64,000 nt of DNA from Faecalibacterium prausnitzii. GTDB taxonomy: Bacteria; Bacillota; Clostridia; Oscillospirales; Ruminococcaceae. The notes under the pieces were generated by a model that made no database searches, was not told the origin of the DNA, and saw only the letters and a list, made by a program, of their open reading frames with translations. Positions 31,449-41,935 of the stretch are shown piece after piece (position 1 is the first letter of the stretch; each line of letters begins with the position of its first letter). The translations under genes and the position numbers were made by a program. Location of the stretch: positions 186,001 through 250,000 of the forward strand of contig NZ_CP065377.1 of assembly GCF_019967995.1 (NCBI RefSeq). The letters are read 5' to 3'.

Positions 31449-33002
31449 TCAGATGCGGGTGAAGGGCACCATGCCGTGCTCTTCGGGGGTGTAGTATTCC
31501 ATGAGGGCCAGATAGTTCTCGCCCTCGTGGCAGTAGGCGGCGCGGAGGACGCTGTCCAGTTCGCCCCGCATCGAGACGAGCTTGACGATATACTGCGCCA
31601 TGATCCGGACGATGTTGGACTCGATGCCGTAGCACAGGCCGACGGCCAGCACCGGGATGATGATCTGCTGGGCCAGCAGGGGCACGTTCTGGCCGAACCG
31701 CTCCAGAATGGGGCGGCTCATTCTGGAGGCGGCCCAGACGCTGCGGGCGATGGTCCAGAAATCGAACTGGTGCATGTTGGAAAGGCTCTGCAGCCGGAGG
31801 ACGATCTCCTCGTCGGACAGGATCTTGCCGTAGAGCGCCTCGTCCTCGGTGCGGATGAAGGCGCATTGCAGCATGTCCATGATGGCGGGTTCGAACGTTT
31901 CGTGGAAGACCTCCTTGCTGCCGCAGAAGTTCTCGACCGCGCGGATGACGGCGGTGGCGTCCTCGGCGGTGGCAAGGCTGCTGATCTCCAGCGGCACCGG
32001 CCCGTAGGAAGCGCCCAGAGCGTCGAGGTCGGCCAGCTCGGTCCGGTTCCGGGTGGCGGGCAGGAAGCGGTCGTTGCCGTTGCGGTGGTAGCCCCAGTCG
32101 GAGGGGAGCACGCGGGTGACGAGGTCGCCGCTGGAAAGGATGTTGAAGATGTTGCTCTCACCCCAGGTGACGCGCAGCGAGCCGTCGGCCTTGTGGTTGT
32201 TGTCGAAATCCAGCTGCATGTCCGGCTGGTCGGCGGCGGTCAGGGCCGCAGGGGTGGCAAAGGTGTAGACGAAGCAGTTGGCCTTTTCCAGCTGCGGCAG
32301 GGCGTTCAGCGCCTTGGCGGCAAGGAGGTTCGCGATGATGGCCCCGCGGCTGTAGCCGCCGATCCAGAGCTTGAGCTCTCCGGGGTCTCCCTCCTGTGCG
32401 ATCTGCGCCAGATAGGCCTTGAGGGAGGCAAACACGGCGGCCACCGGCGTCGTGAAGCCGTAATGGGCGCTGGTGGAGCCGGTGTGGACGTTGCTGGCCC
32501 ACTCGCCGCCATAGCCGCCGCCCCGCAGCATCAGGGCCACGAGGGTGCGTGTTTTGCCGTTGTGGATGCAGCGCTTCCGTGCCAGTGAGTAGCCCACGAA
32601 ATCCCCGGCCTTGCCGGTGTCGATGTCGTAGTTGTAGAAACGGGCATCCCCGAAGCCCAGCAGCTCATAGGCTGCAGCGAGGTTCGCCTCGCGGCCCACA
32701 GAGCCGTTGACCCAGTACTGCGGGATGCTGACGGCCGCAGTGAACGCGGCCATGACCATGCCCAGCGTCACGAAGGCCAGCTTGTGGTCGTACTCGGTGG
32801 CCGGGTGGTCGAACAGGCTCTCGGAGTAGTAGAAATCGTGGGTGATATCCAGATTGCTCAGGATGCTGAGAAACGGCAGCGGATAGGTGCCGTCCGGCAC
32901 GGCATGGCCCACCGGCTGCGCCGCAGCGGCAGAGCCAGCCGGGAGCAGCAGCCCGCCGACGGCCGAAAGCCCCAGCGCCTTGCAAAAATCCCGTCGCTTC
33001 AT
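31449..33002 (-). CDS. Exported lipase-like protein
   Basis: A 517-residue protein with an N-terminal export signal MKRRDFCKALGLSAVGGLLL (RR-x-F type) and a likely AxA cleavage site (GSAAAAQ). The core looks like an alpha/beta hydrolase of the lipase class 3 kind: a nucleophile elbow IGGYSRGAIIANLLAAKAL, preceded by LVALMLRGGGYGGEWASN and followed by CFVYTFATPAALT. A His candidate lies in LPSDWGYHRNGND. It has no lipobox or sortase signal, so it may be secreted. The substrate is unknown. It is separate from its neighbours. Confidence 0.8.
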   Translation of the reverse strand: MKRRDFCKALGLSAVGGLLLPAGSAAAAQPVGHAVPDGTYPLPFLSILSNLDITHDFYYSESLFDHPATEYDHKLAFVTLGMVMAAFTAAVSIPQYWVNGSVGREANLAAAYELLGFGDARFYNYDIDTGKAGDFVGYSLARKRCIHNGKTRTLVALMLRGGGYGGEWASNVHTGSTSAHYGFTTPVAAVFASLKAYLAQIAQEGDPGELKLWIGGYSRGAIIANLLAAKALNALPQLEKANCFVYTFATPAALTAADQPDMQLDFDNNHKADGSLRVTWGESNIFNILSSGDLVTRVLPSDWGYHRNGNDRFLPATRNRTELADLDALGASYGPVPLEISSLATAEDATAVIRAVENFCGSKEVFHETFEPAIMDMLQCAFIRTEDEALYGKILSDEEIVLRLQSLSNMHQFDFWTIARSVWAASRMSRPILERFGQNVPLLAQQIIIPVLAVGLCYGIESNIVRIMAQYIVKLVSMRGELDSVLRAAYCHEGENYLALMEYYTPEEHGMVPFTRI

Positions 33003-33110
33003 ACGATGTCGTCCCCTTCCTCAGTTTTTTCTAGTATATCGCATCCCGGCATCAAAAATCAACGGGGCAGCTGCATTTTGCAGCCGCCCCGCGGTGTGTT
33101 ATCATGAGAT

Positions 33111-33986
33111 TCAGTCGAGGTGCTGGCAGTACTCGACGATGTGGCGGAACATCTGTTCCACAGCCGGGGCCATGGCGGTGGGCCGCTGAACGGCCAGACC
33201 GACCACACGGTCTTCTTCCGGCTGGATGGGGTAGATCTTGACCCCGGCCGTGCACTTGCGCAGCAGCATCCGGGGCATGATGGAGATGCCCAGACCGGCT
33301 TCCACCATCGCGATGTTGGACTGGTCGTCGATGACGTGGCAGCGGCGCTCAGTGGCGATGGAATATTTCTTGAGGAACTGGCGCATCTCGGCGTCGGTGG
33401 CATCCCACTGGACGACAAAGTTCTGGCCGTTCATCAGCTCCGGCGTCATCACGCCGCGGGGCGGTTCGGGCCAGTCCATGGGGGTGATGCAGAGCAGCGG
33501 CTCACGGAACAGCTCGGTGAGGGTGAACTCCTCCCGGCAGTTGTTGGAGAGGAAGGCCATGTCCACCTGCCCGGTGCGCAGCCACTCCTTCACGTCGTCG
33601 TAGGTGCCCTGATAGACCTCGACCTCGATCTGCGGGAACTGGGCCATGAAGCCCTTGAGGATGTCGGGCAGCAGCCCGGCACAGACGGAGTTGAAAGCGC
33701 CCAGCTTCACTTTGCCCTTCTCCAGGCCGTTCAGCCGTGCGATGCTCTGCTGCAGGGCCTCGTCGCTGTTCAGGACGGCCCGGATGGACGGATAGAGCGA
33801 GGCACCGTAGCTGGTCATGGTGACGCCGTTCTTGCCGCGGTTGAATAAGGTAAAGCCCAGCTCAGCCTCCATCACCGCAATGGCGTGGCTGATGGCAGAC
33901 GGGGTCAGGTGCAGCTGCTGGGCGGCTTTGTTAAAGCTGCCCTGCCGCGCGACTGCGTCAAAAATTTCATAGGAAAACAGCGTCAT
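33111..33986 (-). CDS. LysR family transcriptional regulator
   Basis: A 291-residue LysR regulator. The N-terminal winged HTH has GSFNKAAQQLHLTPSAISHAI and ELGFTLFNRGKNGVTMT; the rest is the two-lobed effector domain (VKLGAFNSVCAGLLPDIL, MVEAGLGISIMPRMLL). ATG 33986 has GGAGG 9 nt ahead. It is transcribed away from the TraX-like gene at 34244, the usual divergent layout of a LysR protein and its target, but the link is only positional. Effector unknown. Confidence 0.92.
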   Translation of the reverse strand: MTLFSYEIFDAVARQGSFNKAAQQLHLTPSAISHAIAVMEAELGFTLFNRGKNGVTMTSYGASLYPSIRAVLNSDEALQQSIARLNGLEKGKVKLGAFNSVCAGLLPDILKGFMAQFPQIEVEVYQGTYDDVKEWLRTGQVDMAFLSNNCREEFTLTELFREPLLCITPMDWPEPPRGVMTPELMNGQNFVVQWDATDAEMRQFLKKYSIATERRCHVIDDQSNIAMVEAGLGISIMPRMLLRKCTAGVKIYPIQPEEDRVVGLAVQRPTAMAPAVEQMFRHIVEYCQHLD

Positions 33987-34243
33987 ATCCCATGCCTCCT
34001 TCCGTTTTCTCGTTCGGAGACGCTTCATTCTCTGTGAATCTTTTTCATCTTTGATTTGAGATAGTTCAATTATCTTCTTGATTGTACTATTCCAGGCTCG
34101 TTCTGTCAAGCATTTTCGGGCCGATTTCTGGGCACGGCAGGCGGATCTTGTCAAATCGGATGCAGGATTTGGAGAAGAGAGATCGTATAAAACAAAAGAA
34201 CGAAAAAAGACACGGTACAAACGATCGAAATGAGGGAAATTGA

Positions 34244-34969
34244 ATGGAAACACTTCAGACACAGACCCGGCCGGGCCTGAGCGGAACGGCGCTCAAGCTC
34301 GCTGCCTGCATCACCATGCTCATCGACCACATCGGGGCCTCCTGCATCGAGGCGACCTATGGGGGCGCATACCGGACGCCGCCGCAGATCGTGCAACTGG
34401 ATCTGGTGCTGCGGCTCATCGGGCGGCTGGCCTTTCCCATCTTCTGCTTTCTGCTCGTGGAAGGCTTCCTCCACACCCATGATGTGAAAAAGTACATCGG
34501 GCGGCTGTTCCTGTTTGGGCTTCTCAGCGAGGTACCCTTTGACATGGCCTTCTTCAAGACGCCGTTCCGTTGGGGCAATCAGAACGTGTACTGGACGCTG
34601 GCGCTGGGCGTGCTGGCCATGGCGCTGCTGCAAAAATCCGAGGATGCCGACGGCAATGCGGCCTGGACGGGCCGTCTCGCGGCGCTGGGCTGTGCAGTGG
34701 TGGCCCAGCTGGCGGGGACAGACTATGGGGCCATTGGGGTGGCCCTCATCGTGGCTTTGTACCTGACGAGGAACTCCCGGCAGAAACAGTGCATCCTTGG
34801 GGCCGTGCTGATGCTGTTTGAGATCACGGCCCCGCTGGCGTTCGTGCTGCTCTGGTTCTACAACGGTGAGCGCGGCCGCTGCCCGCAGTGGGCCAAATGG
34901 GCGTTTTACGGGTTCTATCCTGTGCACCTGACGCTGCTGGCGCTGGTGACGAATCTGCTCCTGGCATGA
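34244..34969 (+). CDS. TraX-like membrane protein
   Basis: A 241-residue polytopic protein of the TraX family with about six to eight membrane segments: LKLAACITMLIDHIGA, LRLIGRLAFPIFCFLLVEGF, IGRLFLFGLLSEVPFDMAF, YGAIGVALIVALYLTR and VLLWFYNGERG. The H-D and R-x-A-F-P-I-F-C motifs are typical. TraX of the F plasmid acetylates pilin; chromosomal relatives in Firmicutes probably acylate other targets such as surface polymers, unproven. GAGGG lies about 8 nt before the ATG. It faces a LysR gene. Confidence 0.85.
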   Translation: METLQTQTRPGLSGTALKLAACITMLIDHIGASCIEATYGGAYRTPPQIVQLDLVLRLIGRLAFPIFCFLLVEGFLHTHDVKKYIGRLFLFGLLSEVPFDMAFFKTPFRWGNQNVYWTLALGVLAMALLQKSEDADGNAAWTGRLAALGCAVVAQLAGTDYGAIGVALIVALYLTRNSRQKQCILGAVLMLFEITAPLAFVLLWFYNGERGRCPQWAKWAFYGFYPVHLTLLALVTNLLLA

Positions 34970-34973
34970 AAAA

Positions 34974-35010
34974 ACAGCCGCCCCGGAAGCCCCGGAGCGG
35001 CTGCTTTTTT
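34974..35010 (+). terminator. Terminator after the TraX-like gene
   Basis: CAGCCGCCCCGG pairs with CCCCGGAGCGGCTG (one mismatch) and is followed by TTTTTT. Confidence 0.85.
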
Positions 35011-35024
35011 GTGTCCGACAATGG

Positions 35025-35063
35025 AAAAAGCCCGATGAACTCAAAGGATCATCGAGCTTTTTC
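35025..35063 (-). terminator. Terminator of the tRNA-Ser pair
   Basis: Minus strand: AAAAAGCTCGATGAT and TCATCGGGCTTTTT form a long stem right after the tRNA-Ser(GCU) 3' end. Confidence 0.85.
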
Positions 35064-35064
35064 T

Positions 35065-35158
35065 TGGCGGAGTAGGAGGGATTTGAACCCTCGCGCCGTT
35101 GTTTAGACGACCTACGCCCTTAGCAGGGGCGCCTCTTCGGCCTCTTGAGTACTACTCC
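35065..35158 (-). tRNA. tRNA-Ser(GCU)
   Basis: A complete 94-nt class II tRNA. Acceptor strands GGAGTAG/CTACTCC, anticodon loop CTGCTAA (anticodon GCU), a long variable arm, T-loop GGTTCAAATCC and an encoded CCA are all present. It would read AGC/AGU codons. It is 31 nt downstream of the tRNA-Ser(UGA) on the same strand. Confidence 0.96.
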
Positions 35159-35189
35159 AGAGCAAAGTGTGTTACACTGATTCAAAAAA

Positions 35190-35277
35190 TGGCGGAGAGA
35201 GTGGGATTCGAACCCACGGTGCGTTGCCGCACGGCAGTTTTCAAGACTGCTTCCTTAAACCACTCGGACATCTCTCC
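35190..35277 (-). tRNA. tRNA-Ser(UGA)
   Basis: A complete 88-nt class II tRNA. Acceptor strands GGAGAGA/TCTCTCC, anticodon loop CTTGAAA (anticodon UGA), long variable arm CGTGCGGCAACGCAC, T-loop GGTTCGAATCC and CCA. It reads UCN codons and heads the tRNA pair. Confidence 0.96.
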
Positions 35278-35426
35278 TCGTGGGCACCCGCACACGCCGT
35301 ACCGAATGCCTATTTAATTTACCAGATTTCCAGCCTGCTGTCAACCCCAAATTAAAAATTTCTCCACGATGCAGACCAAAAATGATTTTGCGACAACTTT
35401 TTTTCGAGCCAAAACAAAACTTTCTC

Positions 35427-35455
35427 TTTACTTGCACAGCCTTTTGTTGTATAAT
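35427..35455 (+). promoter_or_regulatory. Promoter of the LexA-like regulator
   Basis: TTTACT and TATAAT with a 17-nt spacer, about 50 nt before the start codon. The AT-rich block 35278-35426 before it holds no gene. Confidence 0.75.
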
Positions 35456-35506
35456 AAAAACAGCAAGAAACAAACCCGACGGACGAGAACAGAGGAGTGT
35501 TGAACG

Positions 35507-36136
35507 ATGTCGTTTCCGGAGCTGTTACGGCAATGCCGCAAGCAAAAGCATATGAGCCAGGCGGAACTTGCGTCACTTTTGGGCGTTACCCAGCAGGCAG
35601 TGGGCAAATGGGAGAGCGGGAAAAGCTCCCCGGACCCTGCCACGGTGGCCAAGCTTGCCGAGATCCTGGATACCACCGCAGACTACCTGCTGGGTCTGTT
35701 CGATCCCGCCAGCGAGGGCCAGACCGAGGAGCGCTTCTTCGGCAGCTATGTGTACAGCCTGATCCCGGTCATCGGCACGGTCAAGGCCGGTTACGGCGCG
35801 CTGGCCTATGAGGAGGACTACGGCAAGGAATATGCCCGCGTCAAAGACCCCTCCAGCTACTTCTATCTTGTGGTGCGCGGCGACAGTATGGAGCCCCGCA
35901 TCCACGATGGCGATCTGGCTCTGGTGCACCGGCAGGATACGCTGGAAAACGGCGACCTGGGCGTCCTGATCTACGGCGACGAGGGCGAAGGCACCCTCAA
36001 GCGGTATCTGCAGCGGGGCAACTGCGTCGTGCTGCAGCCCTTCAACCCGGCTTACAAGGAGCTGGTCATCAAGGGCGAAGACCTGAACCGCCTGCACATC
36101 GCAGGCCGCGTGGTCGAGACCAAGGCCAAGTGGTAA
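35507..36136 (+). CDS. XRE-S24 (LexA/CI-like) transcriptional regulator
   Basis: A 209-residue repressor. An N-terminal XRE HTH (residues 1-65; MSQAELASLLGVTQQAVGKWESG) is joined to a LexA-like S24 peptidase domain with the catalytic Ser in VRGDSMEPRIHDGD and the Lys in GEGTLKRYLQRG. A self-cleavage site would be expected in the linker near KAGYG. Such proteins often respond to DNA damage. It is followed after a terminator by the radical SAM/DUF4130 repair pair, which may be under its control. Start ATG 35507 has GAGGAGTG about 10 nt upstream. Confidence 0.9.
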   Translation: MSFPELLRQCRKQKHMSQAELASLLGVTQQAVGKWESGKSSPDPATVAKLAEILDTTADYLLGLFDPASEGQTEERFFGSYVYSLIPVIGTVKAGYGALAYEEDYGKEYARVKDPSSYFYLVVRGDSMEPRIHDGDLALVHRQDTLENGDLGVLIYGDEGEGTLKRYLQRGNCVVLQPFNPAYKELVIKGEDLNRLHIAGRVVETKAKW

Positions 36137-36150
36137 CCAATTTGCGCTGA

Positions 36151-36184
36151 AAAGGCTGCTGCAAGGATGCGGCAGCCTTTTTTG
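36151..36184 (+). terminator. Terminator after the XRE-S24 gene
   Basis: AAAGGCTGC and GCAGCCTTT flank a short loop, followed by TTTT; about 20 nt before the next ribosome site. Confidence 0.85.
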
Positions 36185-36205
36185 ATAAACGAACGGAGGT
36201 GCGGC

Positions 36206-37564
36206 ATGGAACAGTCGCTGATGGAAAAGCTGACCATTCTGGCAGACAGCGCGAAATACGACGTGGCCTGCACGTCCAGCGGAGCGTCCCGCGCGGCAAA
36301 GGCGGGCAGCATGGGCAGCTGCTACGCACCGGGCTGCTGCCATGCCTTTACGGCGGACGGCCGCTGCGTCAGCCTGCTCAAGGTGCTGATGACCAACTGC
36401 TGTGCCTTCGATTGCAGCTACTGCGTCAACCGCAGGTCCAACGATGCGCCCCGCGCTACCTTTTCGCCGTGGGAGCTGGCCGAGCTGACCATCGAGTTCT
36501 ACCGCCGCAACTACATCGAGGGGCTGTTCCTGTCCAGCGCGGTGCTGGTCAGCCCGGACTACACCACCGAGCGGATGCTCAAGACCCTGCGCCTGCTGCG
36601 GAACGAATACCATTTCGGCGGGTACATCCACGCCAAGGCCATCCCCGGCACCAGCCCGGAACTGCTGGAGCAGCTGGGTTTTCTGGCCGACCGCCTGAGC
36701 GTCAATGTGGAGCTGCCCAGCGAGAGCAGCCTGAAACTGCTGGCCCCGGACAAGGGGCGGCACTCCATCTTCCGGCCCATGAAGCAGATCGCAGTGGAAG
36801 GAGCCGCCAACCGGGAGGAACTGACCCTCTACCGCAAAGCACCCCGGTTCGCGCCCGCCGGTCAGAGCACCCAGATGATCGTGGGGGCTTCGCCGGAGAC
36901 GGATCATCACATCCTCAAGCTGACCGAGGGAATGTACCAGAAATACAGCCTCAAGCGGGTGTTCTACTCCGCCTACATCCCTGTGGCCGAGGATACCCGC
37001 CTTCCCGCGCTGGACACCAAGCCCCCGCTGCTGCGGGAGCACCGGCTCTATCAGGCGGACTGGCTGCTGCGGTTCTATCAGTTCAAAGCGGACGAGATTT
37101 TAGACGCCGATCACCCGAACTTCAACCCCTATCTGGACCCGAAATGCAACTGGGCGGTCCAGCATTACGGGCTGTTCCCGGTGGACGTGAACCGGGCCCC
37201 CTTCGAGATGCTGCTGCGGGTGCCGGGCATCGGCCCCAAGAGTGCCCGGCGCATCTGGCATGCCCGGAAACAGGCCTCGCTGGGGCTGGATGAGCTGAAG
37301 CGGATGGGCGTGGTGCTCAAGCGGGCCCAGTATTTCATCACCTGCCGGGGCTTTGCCGGGGCGCATCCGGGGCGGGGCAGCGCGGGCCGGGAGCGGATCA
37401 CGAGCGCCCTCATCGACCCGAACGTTTTCAGCGGCGGCGTGGAGCAGCTGAGCCTGTTCTCGCCGCCTGCCGTGGACAAGCTGGTGGCACAGGGAGTGCC
37501 GCCCCACGCGGCTCAGAAGCTGGTGCGGGAGGAGGCAGTGCAATGTTTGGCCAGAGCGCTGTGA
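36206..37564 (+). CDS. Radical SAM protein of the putative DNA modification/repair family
   Basis: A 452-residue radical SAM enzyme of the family always paired with a DUF4130 protein and thought to act on DNA. The iron-sulfur motif is C-x3-C-x2-C in TNCCAFDCSYCVNR. The C-terminal part has a helix-hairpin-helix DNA-binding motif LLRVPGIGPKSARRIW. ATG 36206 is preferred for its ACGGAGG site; a longer frame to 36167 has none. It overlaps the DUF4130 gene by 22 nt. The reaction is not established; a role resembling spore photoproduct lyase has been suggested for the family. Confidence 0.9.
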   Translation: MEQSLMEKLTILADSAKYDVACTSSGASRAAKAGSMGSCYAPGCCHAFTADGRCVSLLKVLMTNCCAFDCSYCVNRRSNDAPRATFSPWELAELTIEFYRRNYIEGLFLSSAVLVSPDYTTERMLKTLRLLRNEYHFGGYIHAKAIPGTSPELLEQLGFLADRLSVNVELPSESSLKLLAPDKGRHSIFRPMKQIAVEGAANREELTLYRKAPRFAPAGQSTQMIVGASPETDHHILKLTEGMYQKYSLKRVFYSAYIPVAEDTRLPALDTKPPLLREHRLYQADWLLRFYQFKADEILDADHPNFNPYLDPKCNWAVQHYGLFPVDVNRAPFEMLLRVPGIGPKSARRIWHARKQASLGLDELKRMGVVLKRAQYFITCRGFAGAHPGRGSAGRERITSALIDPNVFSGGVEQLSLFSPPAVDKLVAQGVPPHAAQKLVREEAVQCLARAL

Positions 37565-38334
37565 ACCCTGCCCGCAAGCTCCACGATGCCGCAGTCGTTT
37601 ACCTCTACGACGGCAGCTTTGAGGGCTTTCTCTGCTGCGTCTTCGAGAGCTTTGCCCAGCACGAGATCCCGTTTGCGGTCTGGACGCCGGAGCGGGAGAC
37701 CGCCACCCTCTACCCCTTCAAGGACATCGCCACCGACCACGAAAAGGCCCGGCGGGTGTTTGCCAGCTTTGGCCGGAAACTGGGGGCCGAGACGGAATAC
37801 CTCGTCACACGGGACTTCCTCTCCGGCCGGGAGGACAAGGAACTGCTCCTCATCCGGTTTCTGCATCTGGCCTTCGCGCTGGGGCCGGGCACAGTCAAGC
37901 GGGCAGGCCACCCGGACGTCGCGCCGCTCTACGAGATGAAAAAGAGCCTCGACTGGGAGGTGGACAAATTTCAGGGTTTCGTCCGCTTCGAGGAACACGA
38001 CGGGATGCTGGGTGCGGTCATCCACCCGAAAAACTACATCCTGCCGCTGCTGCGGGGGCATTTCTGCGGCCGCTTTCCGGAGGAAGACTTCATGATCTAC
38101 GACGCGGTGCACCAGGCAGTGCTGCTGTATCGGGATCACCGGCCGCAGCTGCTGGAACTGGCCGAGCCGCTGGGGCTTCCCCCGCCCAGCGAGCGGGAGC
38201 AGCAGTTTCAGGCGCTCTGGAAGCAGTTTTACAAAACGCTGGAGATCCAGGCCCGCCACAACGAGCGGGGCCGCATGACCCACTGCCCCAAACGCTTCTG
38301 GGCCGATCTGACGGAGCTGCGGGAGGAACTGTGA
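37543..38334 (+). CDS. DUF4130 protein, partner of the radical SAM enzyme
   Basis: A 263-residue DUF4130 protein of the putative DNA repair type, full length. It begins with VVYLYDGSFEGFLCCVFESF, has YEMKKSLDWEVDKFQGFVRF in the middle and ends with the typical HNERGRMTHCPKRFWADL. Part of the family resembles uracil-DNA-glycosylase-like folds. It overlaps the radical SAM gene, so both are made together. Whether it removes or recognises a damaged base is not known. Confidence 0.9.
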   Translation: MFGQSAVNPARKLHDAAVVYLYDGSFEGFLCCVFESFAQHEIPFAVWTPERETATLYPFKDIATDHEKARRVFASFGRKLGAETEYLVTRDFLSGREDKELLLIRFLHLAFALGPGTVKRAGHPDVAPLYEMKKSLDWEVDKFQGFVRFEEHDGMLGAVIHPKNYILPLLRGHFCGRFPEEDFMIYDAVHQAVLLYRDHRPQLLELAEPLGLPPPSEREQQFQALWKQFYKTLEIQARHNERGRMTHCPKRFWADLTELREEL

Positions 38335-38382
38335 AGCAGCGCGGAACGGCTTGTATTGTGCCGAATGCTGTGATAAAAATCA

Positions 38383-38418
38383 GAACCGGGAGATACCATG
38401 CGGCATCTCCCGGTTTTT
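38383..38418. terminator. Terminator between the repair pair and the P-type ATPase
   Basis: AACCGGGAGAT pairs with ATCTCCCGGTT and is followed by TTTTG; it separates convergent operons. Confidence 0.85.
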
Positions 38419-38426
38419 GTTGTGGG

Positions 38427-40319
<1,893 letters not shown>

Positions 40320-40584
40320 ACGAAACTCTCCTTTTGACGGATGGCTGGGGGCGGTTTCAACAGGTTTTCCCCGGAAAGGAAACTTTTCCACGTTTTCCCC
40401 CATGTTTTCCACGAGGTTTTCCCGAAGAAATCTGACTTTTTCGCGTTTGTTTTCAAACTTTTCCGCAAAAGCTGTTGAAAACCCGGTGGAAAGTGTTGAA
40501 AACTGGTTTTTCTTTCAACAGGAAATCACCGGGGGAAGGAAACGGCTCCCCCGCAGGAGGAGCCGTTCTCATCGGATGCGTTGC
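40320..40584 (-). other. Long operon spacer with repeated TTTTCCAC/TTTTCAAC motifs and a hairpin
   Basis: 265 nt between the HMA and ATPase genes without a supported gene. At least eight TTTTCCAC-, TTTTCCCC- or TTTTCAAC-like words on either strand lie between about 40360 and 40530; they resemble DnaA boxes with mismatches. A stem of CGGCTCC/GGAGCCG at about 40530-40570 could be a partial terminator after the HMA gene. Confidence 0.5.
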
Positions 40585-40806
40585 TCAGATATCAAAGATC
40601 TCGCAGTCGTCCTCGACCTTTTTGCAGGCGGCCAGAACGTTCACCATGGTGTCGTGGGGGTCTGCGCCCTCTGCGAACTCCACCTTCATCTTCTGGGTCA
40701 TGAAGCTGACGGTCGCATTTGCCACACCGGCCACGGTGTTGGCGGCGTCTTCCATCTTCTGGGCGCAGTTTGCGCAATCGACCTCGATCTTGTAGCTCTT
40801 TTTCAT
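40585..40806 (-). CDS. Free HMA-domain metal-binding protein
   Basis: A 73-residue single HMA domain, ferredoxin-like fold. The metal motif is CANCAQK (C-x2-C) in KIEVDCANCAQKMEDAAN. The usual M/G-x-C form is replaced by VDCANC, as in Zn/Cd-type ATPase domains. It probably passes metal to the P-type ATPase encoded next, which lacks its own HMA domain. The start follows AGGCAGGTAC. It lies 20 nt after the ArsR gene. Confidence 0.9.
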   Translation of the reverse strand: MKKSYKIEVDCANCAQKMEDAANTVAGVANATVSFMTQKMKVEFAEGADPHDTMVNVLAACKKVEDDCEIFDI

Positions 40807-40826
40807 AATAAGTACCTGCCTTTCGG

Positions 40827-41162
40827 TTATTCTTCGATATGGTCCATCCCCATGGAGAGGATGCTGCGCACATGGTCATCGTCCAGTGCGTAGTAAACGG
40901 TCTTTCCGTCCCGGCGGAACCGCACGAGCTTCGAGTCCTTCAGCACCCGGAGCTGGTGGCTCACCGCAGACTGGCTCAGCTGCACCGCATTCGCGAGGTC
41001 CTGCACACACAGCTCGCTGTCGTGGAGCGCATACAGGATCTTGATGCGGGAGGAGTCGCCGAACACCCGGAACAGGTCGGCCAGCTCATACAGCACTTCG
41101 TCGTCCGGCATCACGAGAGGCTCCGGCTGCGCGGCGGGCAGAGCGTCTTTGGGGTCGTTCAT
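40827..41162 (-). CDS. ArsR/SmtB-type metal sensor repressor
   Basis: A 111-residue ArsR-family winged HTH. The recognition region is SELCVQDLANAVQLSQSAVSHQLRVLK, with the Cys of ELCV at the alpha-3 metal position known from CadC/ArsR-type sensors. ALDDDHVRSILSMGMDHIEE at the C-terminus carries the His/Asp pattern of alpha-5 (SmtB/CzrA) sites. ATG 41162 has AAAGGAG 9 nt upstream. A TGAAC-N4-GTTCA operator and a strong promoter lie just upstream, so it should repress its own operon until metal binds. Confidence 0.92.
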   Translation of the reverse strand: MNDPKDALPAAQPEPLVMPDDEVLYELADLFRVFGDSSRIKILYALHDSELCVQDLANAVQLSQSAVSHQLRVLKDSKLVRFRRDGKTVYYALDDDHVRSILSMGMDHIEE

Positions 41163-41192
41163 GGCAGTCTCTCCTTTCGCGGCACATTCATG

Positions 41193-41206
41193 TGAACGTT
41201 TGTTCA
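41193..41206 (-). promoter_or_regulatory. ArsR operator
   Basis: TGAAC-GTTT-GTTCA, within a wider TTCATGTG direct repeat (41187 and 41203), matches the SmtB/CadC-type operator pattern. It lies between the promoter -10 and the arsR start. Confidence 0.75.
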
Positions 41207-41213
41207 TGTGTTC

Positions 41214-41242
41214 ATAGTATCACGCAGAAGAGGCCCTGTCAA
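41214..41242 (-). promoter_or_regulatory. Promoter of the metal efflux operon
   Basis: Minus strand: TTGACA, 17-nt spacer, TACTAT, directly upstream of the operator. Confidence 0.8.
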
Positions 41243-41548
41243 GGCTTTTTGCAAAGATTTTGAACAGAACCTCAAAATTGTAAAAAAATACCCCAATACG
41301 CAAGAAAACTGCAATTTCAATCTGCAAAAAGGGTGCGTTTTGAGCGCGGAAAAATGGACGCGCCCGGTGAGGGGGAAGTCCGGCACCGCCTCCCCCATTT
41401 TGCCCTATCATAACGCGTTTTGGGCTGACAGAAAAGAGGAAAATGCAGAAATCCACCAAAAACAGGTGCATCGACGCGGAAAATGTGGTATCCTATCAGA
41501 AGGTCGGAAATTTACTGCCGCAAGGCAATTCTGGAAAGGAAGTTTTTT
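41243..41548. other. Gene-free stretch between the arsR promoter and the thioesterase
   Basis: About 300 bases with no supported gene. A GGGGGAAG/CTTCCCCC-like stem occurs near 41370-41400. TGTGGTATCCTAT at about 41487-41499 resembles the extended -10 seen elsewhere and may be the thioesterase promoter. Confidence 0.4.
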
Positions 41549-41935
41549 ATGTTGACTGTTGGCATTCACGGCGAGCAGAGCCAGCTCGTGACGAACGAAA
41601 ACACCGCAAAGACCATGGGCAGCGGCACACTGGACGTGTTCGCAACGCCCGCACTGGTGGCACTGGCCGAAAAGACCTGCTGGATGAGCGTCGCGTCCGA
41701 GCTGGACGAGGGCTGCGGCTCGGTGGGCACGAAGCTGGAGCTGGAGCACACCGCCCCCACCCCCGTGGGCATGACCGTGACCTGTGAGAGCGAGCTGACC
41801 GCCGTGGAAGGCCGGAAGCTGGTGTTCAAGGTCTCGCTGCACGACGAAAAAGGCCCCGTGGGCGGCGGCGTGCATGAGCGCTTCGTCGTCAATGACGCGA
41901 AGTTCGCGGCGAAGGCGGAGAGCAAGAAGGGGTGA
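41549..41935 (+). CDS. FlK-like hotdog thioesterase
   Basis: A 128-residue hotdog-fold protein of the fluoroacetyl-CoA thioesterase (FlK)-like family. Characteristic stretches are ENTAKTMGSGTLDVFATPALVALAEKTC and GTKLELEHTAPTPVGMTVTCESEL, then LVFKVSLHDEKGPVGGGVHERFVV. The conserved Thr (ATPALVAL region), Glu and His of the family are present. It would hydrolyse a small acyl-CoA; the true substrate is unknown. AAGGAAG lies 8-9 nt before ATG 41549. It is single and followed by a large repeat. Confidence 0.85.
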   Translation: MLTVGIHGEQSQLVTNENTAKTMGSGTLDVFATPALVALAEKTCWMSVASELDEGCGSVGTKLELEHTAPTPVGMTVTCESELTAVEGRKLVFKVSLHDEKGPVGGGVHERFVVNDAKFAAKAESKKG

